Below, piece by piece: positions 37,321-47,617 of a DNA stretch of 64,000 bases. Made by a program: the position numbers and the translations under genes. Source of the DNA: Takakia lepidozioides (lineage: Eukaryota; Streptophyta; Takakiopsida; Takakiales; Takakiaceae); the NCBI GenBank assembly GCA_030704615.1, contig CM060732.1, forward strand, positions 52,991,053-53,055,052, read 5' to 3'. The notes beneath the pieces are model-generated. The model did not search any database. It worked only from the letters and a program-made list of their open reading frames with translations, and was not told the DNA's origin. Numbering within the stretch: the stretch's first letter is position 1; every line of letters begins with the position of its first letter.

Positions 37321-38604
37321 ATTATGGCAGGTTCACGGAGATGCTGACGACGTCAACCGTTCTTCAGGTCCCCTAAGAAAAATCACCGGATCAGCAGTGC
37401 GTCGGAGTATTGAAGGCTTCCGAGGGTTGAGGATGGTGCTCAGCCATACTCTTCGCCTCTCGGGAATCGGGCGACACTATTCTCCACTCGGGTCTTTCTG
37501 GGTCTAAAGTCCAAGGTGCAAGTGAACAACATAAATATGTCGGAGATCTAATCGACCTTACCCAACAATCCTCACCCTCTCCGTTAAGAACCAAAGGTCT
37601 GGTTTCTCCAACCTGAAGGGCAACCGTCGCAGACTTGGCTGCGGCTCCGCTGTACCTTGTTCCGTCTCTTCCTCGCATATCTCCCAGCACGAGGGATGGA
37701 CAACCCAAATCCGCATAAGTCAAGTGATTTAAACTCATTTCTCGATCCTTACGCATTTTCCTAGTTTCATTTAGTTTTGGGTCCGATGTTCATCTGTCAC
37801 TCCAGGTCAGAAAATCTGCAGATTATGACCTTCATGTCAAACGACGTCTGCATTGGAATGCAGTTCTGAGGTAATTTCTTCGTTGCGTTTTCATTCCATC
37901 CAGGATGTGGAGTACTCAAGGGACAATTTTTTGTGCCTGCCTGTTGTTCCCCCTCTACTCCCCCCGTCGTGCAATGGCGCAACATCTCCAACATCGACAC
38001 AGCCTGACCCTGAACTATTGGCACAATGTTCTGCACCAAAGAAGGGCAAAAGAGCCCCCGAGCCATTTCCTTCCTCTGCATGAATGCTTTCCAACGGACA
38101 GAATGGTGACAAGAAAAAAAAATCCAAAAACATGAGGACTCCCTCAGATGTTGTGGTGTCTTGTCAAAACATGCCCGCGGGAATCCACTGTTCTTCTGCG
38201 AGACATTCCAATAAGGCTTCAATGGTAAATTTCAAAACTATTTCTCCACTTTCATCTGCAGTTTGTTTTGCGGTCCCAAACTTACTCCGTAATTTTTAAA
38301 CAGGCGGGGATGGAGCCGCATAACTTCATGAATACGTCTTCCTACAAGGTACGTCCACGAACCTCCACTTGACAGCCGATGTTCATCTTTTCCTGATCTC
38401 CTCTTCAATATATCGTCTACTCTAGGTCCTTTAAAATAGTCCTTTCCCGGAACACACATGTCTCGGAAAACGTAGAGGTCATTGTGAAATTAATAAACAC
38501 TAAATCTTTCTGAGACGTGTGGTTTTTTACTGCGCTGGAAACACTGAAATGATTGTCATTAAATTGCATAGGATGGCTTCGTCCATCAACCTTCATCTGC
38601 CACA

Positions 38605-39182
38605 TTGGGGAAGAGAAAACAGATGTTGCTAATATTGAGTGTCAACGGACTCCTCTGCTACCGGCCACCTCCAACCGGCGGTGAATTGTTTACGGAGAGA
38701 TTTCGTTTCAGGAAAAGTACAGTTCATGTTCCTGACCGACTTTTTGTGGTGCCCCGGCCCGGAGTCTTGGAGTTTCTCAACCTTGCGTTGACGCATCATG
38801 CCTGGGATGAAATATCTCGTTAAGGATATTGACAGTGTTCTTGCCAAGTACCCCGATAGACCGTTTGCAACGCAGGGACAAATACTCATTGTCGATGATG
38901 AGCCATCAAAGGGCCTCCGAAACCCACCAAATACTGGATTCTTCCTTATTTTATTCAAGCCATCACCAAAGGGCTTGGTTGACCAGGATGATATGACAAA
39001 AGCAGTGTGACCATATATATTGAAGATGGCTGCAGATTCAACAGTCGTAGATTACATCAGCGACAACCCTGCTAAGTGTCTCGTAAGCCTATTGGTCACG
39101 ACCACACCTATTGGGCTTGATGTGGAAGATATGTTGATCCTCGTGTTTGGATCCCACAACGAAAAGAACCTGATTACCTTGG
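38605..39182 (+). pseudogene. FCP1/NIF-type HAD phosphatase relic
   Basis: The first part (LLILSVNGLLCY, RFRKSTVHVPDRLFVVPRPGVLEFL) matches the start of plant FCP1-like HAD phosphatases, where the motif is normally LDxNGLL; the key Asp is replaced by Ser. After a frame change at about 38,795 the second part reads KYLVKDIDSVL, ILIVDDEPSKGLRNPPNT (the C-terminal HAD Asp-Asp motif) and YILKMAADSTVVDYISDNP, with TGA at 39,008-39,010. The central ~100 residues of the domain are missing at the frame change. CTD-type phosphatases dephosphorylate Ser in RNA polymerase II tails or other proteins, but this copy is dead. Exon boundaries are not resolved. Confidence 0.55.
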
Positions 39183-39222
39183 TATGTACTTATCCCACTA
39201 TTTGTTGTTTATTGAGAATTTG

Positions 39223-41406
39223 ATTTTCAAAGTGTCTTCCACTTGCAGTTTTACCTGAACATTTTTTCATTCTATAAATCTTCCAAATTTTGACATTTGT
39301 CATATGAAAATCTGTTTTGCCTAGTCACATTCAAGGAGCGAATTCGAAAAGAAGAAGAAGAGCTTCGTGATTGGCAAGAATGGTGGGCTTCCTAGCAAGC
39401 TTCAAGGGCATCAAGATCATCAAGTAGAGTTCCAAGTAACATTTCAGATGATAATGTTACTTAGGTTTGAATTTTCTGAAAGTATTTCCATTTCCTTTGG
39501 TGCGGAGACCGTTGCAAGTGGTTATGGTAACCGGAGGCGTCTTCGAACACATGCCTTGACTGCGAGCCGTTTGAGATGAGGCTCTGTAATATTAATGGGT
39601 AAGTGTAAGCCGCTGAATGGCTTCGAGCCGATGGATAACATTAAGTCCAATGTGAACGAATGTACAGTTGACGTTACATTTTGTCTGACTGCAATGCCAA
39701 ATTGCAATCTCCAATAAAATATGAATGGTTATCATCAATGTATCCGCAGACTCATTCTTTCATGTCATCCTCTTCATCACATGCCATGATTGTTCTATGT
39801 TTGGTTTTGTATGTCATTGGATATAACCATTTTGTGCAAAAAGTTTTGCATATTTGACCTCAAATCATGGTTTAATTCATTGCATCCTCCCATTTTTTCC
39901 ATGAACGTCAACTTGGCAGTGGATGTTGTTCTAAAACCACACTATATACTTATATTTTCTCCAAAAGATGTTTGGAGGATTATTGTTCATGTTTATATTG
40001 TACGTAAAATAGCCAAATAATCATATATATCTCTTTATTTCTATAATAAATTATATTTATTCATATTTCTCATATTATTTCTGGACCAAACAAAAGTCCA
40101 TAATTAGTTAAAATAGTGTTCTCTCTCACCACCATAGCTCTAGTTCTTGAGTGATAGTGTGTGTGAGGTGTGTATGGTGGATTTCCTTAACAAAGGTGTC
40201 ATTCGCTTTTGATTTATATTGAGGAAAAGTATGGGTTTACACTTGGAAGAGTTGGGTTTGCCCCTTAGCATGTGGTGGTTTCACACTTGAAGGTTTTAAT
40301 TCATTGCATTCCACTTCTGTTGACATTCATTACTTCTTTTATCACTAGAAGAAGACCTCCTTACATCTATGAAGTAAACATGGTATGAGAGTTTCAAATC
40401 TACTTCCACTTTAAAGGATGTTATGAAGATTTTATAAAGGAAACATCAGCTGCTCATAAAACAGATAAATAGAAAATATACATTTGGAAACACTGCATTT
40501 AAAATAATTTTGTCAGGCAGGCTCTAATCTCGATATTCTCCATGTCAATTTGAGGTAGAAATATTGCTCGAAGAAGAGTCGATGATATTATCCATGAGAA
40601 GCATGATCTCATTTTGACAAGGTTCTTAATATAATTGTAGCCTTATTCATCTTATCTATTTTTCACTTCATTCTCCACATGCATCTTCACTCTCATGCAA
40701 ATTATACAATATCACATCTCATGTTGGGAAGATAGTTGGTCTCAATTCTTGCATGGAGATTGGCGAGTGACTAGCTAGCACGACTAATTGAGGGGGCTAG
40801 TGGAAAAGCAGGAGAAGGACACGCAGGCCCGAGAGAAAAGGGAGGGCACTTGAGTAGACGGGTGGGTCCGGGCTGTAGGGACACCTGAAGGAATGTTTTA
40901 TTTAAATAAGGTTAAAAATAGGTCCACCATTGGAGCAGCCAATGGTGGGTTAGGATTAGAGGTTTTGTAGGGTTAGAATTAGGCCCTTTTCTCACGAGCG
41001 GCAGTGGAAGAGAGCGTCTGACACCCCTTCTTCCACCCACTTTTCCCAAGAAGAGTGTCACATATGCAACGGAAGATGTTGCAGCAAACACACGAGCAGA
41101 AGTTGGTAGTCATTTCCGTTGGTGATCATTCGTAGATTTTTCTGATTTCGTGGAAACCATCGGCGGCGCAGATCTCGGTTGCAACAAGCGATGGCGGGAA
41201 ACTATGTGAGGCTGGGAAGAGCGATCGTCTTCTTCGAGCTTTGCTTCACCACTTCATCCCGTAGGGCCCAAGCATATTTCGACTACTGAACGATGACTCT
41301 AGTTGTAAAGAGTGCTTGCAGAAACTTTCGCAGAAGCTAGTATTCATCATTAGAATGCTGTAATTTGGTGTGGCTTGACATTAGCAATTTGTTTCAATCT
41401 TCCAGC
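39223..41406. other. No gene seen
   Basis: AT-rich intergenic DNA, probably including the left flank and left end of the Harbinger element. No terminal repeat could be fixed. Confidence 0.4.
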
Positions 41407-41884
41407 ATGGAAAAGCAAAAAAAAGAACTTTTATCCACACTAGCTTTGCAGATGTCTTTGTTTATGCTCTTGGAGGCTTTTATCAACCTCTCATAATTTC
41501 ATCCTCCACCATCACAACCTTGTGACAATTTCTCTGCTTGTTCTTCTCTGCAAAGTGCGTTAGTCAAAATCTAGGCCTAATTGGGCTCGAGAGCGCATAC
41601 ATAGATACTTACAATCAACTTTGTTGGGGTCGTACAATGAGAGAGAATTTAAGGCCAGGATGAGAATGTCAAGGGGAACATTTGATTTTATTTGTTCAGA
41701 AGTTGCTCCTTATTTGAAGCGTCTGGATACTAACATGCGAGGTGCTGTTCCACTTGAAACTAGAGTAGCACTTGACATTTCACGCTTAGCTACCGGAAAT
41801 GGAATGCAAATGATCGCTGATCTATATGGTGTGGGAATATCAACTTCTCAGAAGATCTGTGTAGATTTTGTGCATGCTATGAAA
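41407..41884 (+). pseudogene. PIF/Harbinger transposase, N-terminal fragment
   Basis: From about 41,616 the frame reads LGSYNEREFKARMRMSRGTF, then LETRVALDISRLATGNGMQM and YGVGISTSQKICVDFVHAMK. This is the helix-turn-helix region that precedes the DDE domain in plant PIF/Harbinger transposases (harbi1, ALP1-like). The upstream part (ATG at 41,407) is in another frame with stops. It breaks off at CTATGAAA (41,877-41,884), exactly where the next element starts. The DDE part lies at 51,270-52,110. Confidence 0.75.
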
Positions 41885-42330
41885 TGAGGGAAGCTAGCAC
41901 GTGAGCATGCTCACGCTTAGCGGACTAAGCGTGAGCAGACTTCGTTAAGTGTGAGCATATTTCCTAAGTGTGAGCACATTTCTTAAGCGTGAGCATTGAA
42001 TGAAAGCGGAGCCTATAGCCGTGGGAAAAGCAGAACCTATTGCCATGGGGACGATGTTTATGGTTTATGGGGGCAACGTACGCAAGACATGAATGGAAAT
42101 TTGAGAGTAATGCGAGACGAAATCCGTATGGATGAATGGGTTTGTGGAATGGATGAATGTAGGATGAATATTGGATGAATGTTGGATGGTTACGGGATGA
42201 ATGTAGGATGAATGATGGGACGTCAAAATACGGATGAATATACAATGGATGAGACCAATGACATCTTGGTTGAAAGAACTCGAACGATTTTCGACATTCA
42301 CGTACCTTGTGTTCAAAACAGTATACATGT
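41885..42330 (+). repeat. Left terminal/subterminal inverted repeat
   Basis: Seven GTGAGC/GCTCAC words in the first 110 bases; CCTATAGCCGTGGG and CCTATTGCCATGGG at about 42,010 and 42,040; then seven or more GGATGAAT words at 42,130-42,245; then CAGTATACATG. The same sequence of blocks occurs inverted at the right end. Confidence 0.7.
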
Positions 42331-42485
42331 CGTATAAACAATGCCAGTATCTTCCCCACTGTGATCATGTATTAGAATTATGGCCACCGGCCATTATCTA
42401 ACGTAATTGGATGGGGGAGTATTCCTGGCGTTTGTAGCCTCAGATGTCACTATCAGAGCTGCGATAGCCAAACAAAACTTGCCAC

Positions 42486-45400
42486 GTGGTGAAATATGGC
42501 AAAACTCTCTTGACAAGTGAAGGGCCAAACCCTGCGAAACGTTGGGTGGCTACATATCGGAATTGCACTCTGACAAAAAGGGCTGGCACTGGAGCATTCA
42601 TTCTATGGTTTTGGATCACAAAGGACGAATCACATAGTTGCTCACTGCCATGCACGACATCAACAAGTAAGTTTTCCGAAATTGTTGTGCATTTTTTGAT
42701 TGCATTGCTTTGTTTGTGGTTGTTTTTTTCTTACTTGGAAAAGTGACTATTCAATGCAGATCAAACGAAACCTCCCACGTAACAACCAACCTCTGCCACA
42801 CCTTTTCCGGGTCCAGAAGATCGGTATGATGCCACTGGAATCGTTTGCGAACGTGTTGAGTCCAAGTCAAATGAAGAGATGCAGGGAGAAGAAGCTCGTC
42901 ACCTGGTATAGCCTGACAAGAGAGGCATGTCTTGACTACATGTACACGGTAAAGCAACTTAAACCCAATTGAAATTCAGACTTGTTTGTTCCCTATTTTC
43001 ATTGGCTGTGAACTGAAGTGTCTTATATGTTGGATTGTTTGCAGCAAGAGATAGCGGAGACAGGCTTGAAGGCGAAGGCCGAATACTACGCCACTCACGC
43101 AGAGGAGAAGAGGTCTGCTGTGGGGGTGGCGGAGGCAATCCGGTTTGAGATGGATAACCACAAGAAGAACCTGTTGAGTGCGTTTGACAAACAAATCCGT
43201 ATTGCAGATCCCGGTCTCCGCTCAGAGTTCCTGGAGCAGGTGAAAGTGCACTACGACAAGTATGGAACTAAACCCGAAATGACACAAGAGAAACTGCATC
43301 GCCTGTCCATTTCAATGGTGGACACCGCAACCAAAATCAGATGGTTGGAGATTTGGAACTCGGATCCTCTGGTGAAGGACATGTATGGGTTTCCAAGAAC
43401 AGAGAAAGACCCCAAAACCAATGTTGTAAAAGTGGTGAGCGACCACTCCTTTGACCAGTGGCTTCACAAAGCTACATTCTGGAGCCAAGTGAGAGAAACC
43501 ACCACTTCATTCTTGCAGTCTCCATTTTTTCATGATTCCGTGTTGCATAGCTCCATAGTCTCACATTTGCCTTGTTGGAATAGCTGGAGAGACGTGCTAT
43601 TTCACCACTGGGAGAGTCCTTGACTGACTACAAAATCACAATGACAACACCCAGAATCTCTCTTGAGCAATACATTCGGAGATGGAAAGGTGCTATATGG
43701 AACAACTGTTTCTTCAGGGAGTTTGAAAGAGACAAAGGCATTTCCAGGTCGAATGAGTTCAAGAATCAGTACAATAGCGAGCAAGCTATGAAGCGAGTCT
43801 TGTACATGTATCATGTTTCTTCATTGTTTCTTTTCTTGGTTTCGTTTTTCCTCATCGAATCATTCTTATGTTGTTGCAAGGCATGGTTTGGGACTGCCAA
43901 TGTGAGGGTACACTGATCGTCTGTCGTTCCTTTTCCAGACGCAATTTAACCTTGCGTCAACGCAAGGTTGATTCGGGCTGGTGGTTCTGCACTTCTTGCA
44001 CTCATTTCCGTTTTGTAGTATGGTACTTCTCCAGGCAGGTTCCAACCTTGCATTGACGCAAGGTTGGATATAGGTCCTGCAGAACAGTATTTTCTGAAAT
44101 TTCATTGCACGTAGAGGTACATTTTCCGTTCATTCTCTTCTTGTCCACAGTCTCTTCGTTTCAAATACTGCTTCTAAATATTCATTTTACAAACTCATTT
44201 CAATCTTGCGTTAACGCAAGGTTGTTTGAGACTTGATTTTACCTGCAGATTTAGGTTAAACTTCAGAGCAATGTAAATCCTTGCTTTGACGCAAGGCTAT
44301 ACTTTGCTCGTAATAGACCAATTTTGTGTTATCATTGTTGGTATCGGCAATTTATTGGGATGCCTCAAACAACCTTGCGTCAACGCAAGGTTGATCGAGG
44401 TACTTTGTTTTTTCAGATTGTATGATTCTGCTGGACAATGGCCTTCACTAAATTGATAATTTGGGTGTGTTTTCCAGGTACATTTATCATGTCCTCATTC
44501 CCGGCAAGTACCTCAGTGATGAACCAGATTTCATTTTCATGTGGGCGGACCCCACTAAGGACAAGACAATGTACACTACTGGAATCGCGAAGGACTGGGG
44601 CAGGGCGCACTTCAGAGATTGTGGCTGGTACTTGGACTTGCCCAAACAGGACACACCGTTCGAGGAGGTGGTCATGCGTAACTTCAATGACAATGCAGCT
44701 GCTCTTGCACCACTTAGTGACAAGGAAATTCAGGAGAGAATAATTCAAGCCCTCGCAGCAAAGGAGCCGGAGAAAAGTAGCACTCCCAAACGGAAAGGGA
44801 AGGGGACAAGTGATGGGAAGGGTAAGGGGAAGATTGTGGTTGGGTAGGATCAGGCTGTGTAGGACACCACAGAGCGTCAACCCTCTCCAACTCGCAAGGA
44901 CAGGAGAACTCCTAAAACTAAAGAAGAGCCTTACGAGGCTAGAGAGCACCCTTCTCGGGTATTGGGTCAGTATGAAAGTGAGGTGATTAACGAGAGTTTC
45001 TTGGCAATGATGGAATCCAGAAAATCCACATTCAAAGGAGAGAGATCGAAGACTTGGGATTTCTTTCCTCACAAAGATGCCCACACAAAACTTTGTTTGG
45101 TGTGTTTTTTTCTTTGTTCAACATTGTGTTCTGCTCCTAACTAGTCCACTGATTTTATATGTGGAACAGGTCACCAAAAGACCTGAATGGGTGAATGGAA
45201 GCTAGCAAGCATATGCAACAGACCTGGTGGTCCTGGACATTCCAGATGGTCTGCCTGTGCCGGATGTCCTCCCATCGAACACAACACCATCGTGGAACAA
45301 GTCAGATGCCCTTTTCTGGCAGTGGGTTTTTTCCTTCAGCAACAAATTTTTGTCTGATGCAGGAGCACTTCTTCTTTTGCAGTCAAAAGACATGCTGGCG

Positions 45401-46063
45401 CGCAGAACCCTTTTCAGTTACATGAAAGCTTCCGGCTTTAAGGTCATCAAAACATGGACGTGTATCAACACTCTTCCACTTTCCAAGGGAGAGTTTCCAG
45501 GACAGAGAGTGAGTTCAGGATGGTGGACTGTCTCTTCTGCTAATTTCATTCAGTTCAGTTCATTATGCGTGCTCGTGAACTGAATGTTTTGGGGGTGCAA
45601 TGCAGACTCGGGTGTTCGAGGATTTATGCTTGGTAAGGATGCGAAATGACACCCTCTCTCCCGGTATTGCGAGAGACCTTGCAGCACACATCGACCCCAC
45701 CTGCGAGCCTGTGGGGGACAATGTCCTCTACAATTACGTGGACTCCGGGCGGACCATCAAAAGGACGCATGGTGTCCCTTGGAGAGGTGTTCGGGAGAAA
45801 TCTCCAGCATTCATGCAGGTTCTGGTGGAGACTTGCAGCCGACATGGGGGGCGGGTGGTGGACTTGTCTTTGGGAACAGGTTCGCCCTGCCAAGTCTCCT
45901 GCTCTGCCGTATCGTTAATCTTGAATTTTGTAATGATTCTGGGTTTTCTGACCATTCGTTCTGTGCATTTGCAGGTGCAACTTTCCATACTTGTAAGAGC
46001 GCCGGTAGACACTTCTTCGGCATGGAGGGGGCTGCGGAGCTGTTTTCGTGCGAGATTCAATAA
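42486..46063 (+). pseudogene. Multi-exon N4/N6 DNA-methyltransferase-like gene (copy 2)
   Basis: Seven exons join in frame: 42760-42948, 43045-43488, 43584-43801, 44478-45099, 45170-45508, 45606-45879 and 45975-46063, about 724 codons. A further 5' exon (42,486-42,666) has a good donor but does not join in phase. The N-terminal 350 residues are helical and unrecognised; then a Lys/Gly-rich linker. The C-terminal part has the beta-class order: motif IV position TDLVVLDIPDGLPVPD (DPPY replaced by DIPD); LFWQWVFSFSNKFLSDAGAL; GFKVIKTWT; PWRGVREKSPAFMQVLVE; SAM-binding VVDLSLGTG; CKSAGRHFFGMEG. In-frame TAGs lie at 44845, 44860 and 45203. The TAA at 46,061 is followed by about 90 more sensible residues with an acidic stretch, so it too may be premature. 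It probably bound SAM once; present activity is unlikely. Confidence 0.6.
43948..44393 (+). repeat. Five dispersed hairpins in the 676-bp intron
   Basis: CAACCTTGCG-TCAA/TTGA-CGCAAGGTTG type hairpins with 6-10-bp arms stand at 43,948-43,969, 44,042-44,067, 44,201-44,224, 44,279-44,296 and 44,370-44,393. Only the hairpins are conserved; spacing (72-163 bp) and intervening sequence are not. They lie wholly within intron 43,802-44,477 of the methylase-like gene. Confidence 0.85.
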
Positions 46064-46629
46064 CTCACCTCTGGCTCGGCATCAGCCCCACACAAGGAAC
46101 CAGTTTTTGACGAATGGGAACTTCCAGATGAAGACCTCGACGTGGACTCTGTCTTTCAGCTTACTGGGCTTGCAACTTCGGGAATCTTTAGAGGACAACA
46201 AAAACAAGGAGAAACATCCCATTCTTTGCTAACCTGGAATTTTTCCCGAGCCCAACTGCCCCCTTACGGTTGCCATGCTATGCGGAGGCTGCCGCTAGGA
46301 AGTTTACTCTCTGCGACTCCCCCCCTCTAGTTTGCTTCAATCGTGTGGAAAATGTGGACAGCAGGGCTAGGATCTTTATGGACACTAGTGCGTCGGAGTC
46401 CGGTGCTACCACAAGTTCTAGTGCATAGACATTTTCCGATTGGTTCCACTTGTTTGGGAATATCTGGGGAATCAAATGTGGGGAGATTGCTTCTCTTCCT
46501 TCAATTGCGTGCCTCCCTTCCCAACATTGTCTACATAAGACATTTTCTGGACATAAAATTTTTCATCTTCACTTCCAAGTCCATTCATACAATCTCTGTG
46601 GGTCCACAATACTTCCAAACTTTAGACAT

Positions 46630-47034
46630 ATGTACGTATATTGTGCTTGCATCCAAAACATAAGTCCATCCATCAACTGTCCGAAATTCTACCATTCCAA
46701 GTTTGTCACTCCGTCATTCATCCAGTGTTCCAGCATATATCATCCATCATTTGCCCCACCCTCAGCCATCATGCATGTAACATCCAACAAACATCCATCC
46801 ACCATCCATCCAATATTTTTCATCCATCCACCATTCATCCAGCGTTCATCCAACTTCACATCCATGTACGCATTACATTTACACTCGTTCCCACGGAAAT
46901 AGGTCCCCTGGTTATCACCGTCCGCGGATGTGGGCCCCAACAACCTCTGGCGTGAGCATCTTTCCGCTCACGGATTGGCATCTTCTCGCTCGCGCATCTT
47001 CTTGCTCACGTGAGCCGCTCACCTAGCACCCCCC
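46630..47034 (-). repeat. Right terminal/subterminal inverted repeat
   Basis: Read on the minus strand from 47,034: GGTGCTAGGTGAGCGGCTCA, more GTGAGC words, GGGACCTATTTCCGTGGGAA, TAATGCG, then GGATGAAT/GGATGGAT repeats (46,670-46,870), ending near TATACGTACATATG. It is the counterpart of the left end in the same block order, with many differences. Confidence 0.7.
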
Positions 47035-47617
47035 CTATGAAACAGTCTTAAAGAAAAAAAAATGTGAAGTGGCCTTCCACTTCGGCTATGGAGAAAATAG
47101 CTATTTTTTTATTTTTTTTCTAAAAAATTAAAGGGGAATAGAGGCCCTTTTAATCAAATTAATTAAAAGTAGAGTCATAACAATGGAAAAAATAACCACT
47201 GCAGAGGCCGTGAGGACTTACTAGGGGGAAACTTCCCCGTAACTTTAGCAAAACAGCTAAAAGAGACGAAGGAGAGATCAGAGATTGTTTTATGAGTATT
47301 TGAAGGTAATTTGAAATGCTAAGAGGGGGGGTAGATGGGGAAGAACATGGCGTAAGAGCAGACAAGGCAGATGAAATCCTGCTGCAGCTACTGATCCAGT
47401 TTTGCAGTATTGGTGCTCTAAGAACAATGTAAGGTGTTTTAGAACCGAGAAACAGGAGAGACAAAGAGGGTCGGCAGAAAGGCCCGCCAGAGGGGAGGCT
47501 CCAGCCTACGAGTTCGGAGCTGCAGACCGAGAGGCGAGCGATTGGTGCTTCAGTTGAGTTTTTAACTTTGTAACTCGAGCTCTCTTGTGACGCCAGTTGT
47601 AATCAGCCTCCTCCCCA

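Larger units (their letters stand above)
41885..47034 (+). mobile_element. DNA element with structured TIRs carrying a methylase-like gene
   Basis: CTATGAAA flanks both ends (41,877-41,884 and 47,035-47,042). The two termini mirror each other in order over about 350 bp: GTGAGC/GCTCAC cluster next to GCTAG; a CCTATTxCCxTGGG block; AATGCG; a GGATGAAT-repeat block; then TATACATG or TACATATG. The outer sequences are TGAGGGAAGCTAGC (left) and GGGGGGTGCTAGG (right, minus strand). No transposase was recognised; the only gene found is the methylase-like one. An 8-bp duplication fits hAT or Zisupton-like groups, but the termini match neither clearly, so the superfamily is left open. Confidence 0.65.

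Noticed and set aside
37391-37756. 121-codon minus frame
   Set aside because: No recognisable motif and no supporting splice sites.
41885-47034. Assignment of the element to hAT or Helitron
   Set aside because: The termini do not fit hAT ends (CAGNG-type) convincingly, and Helitrons lack target duplications and terminal inverted repeats; the class was left open.
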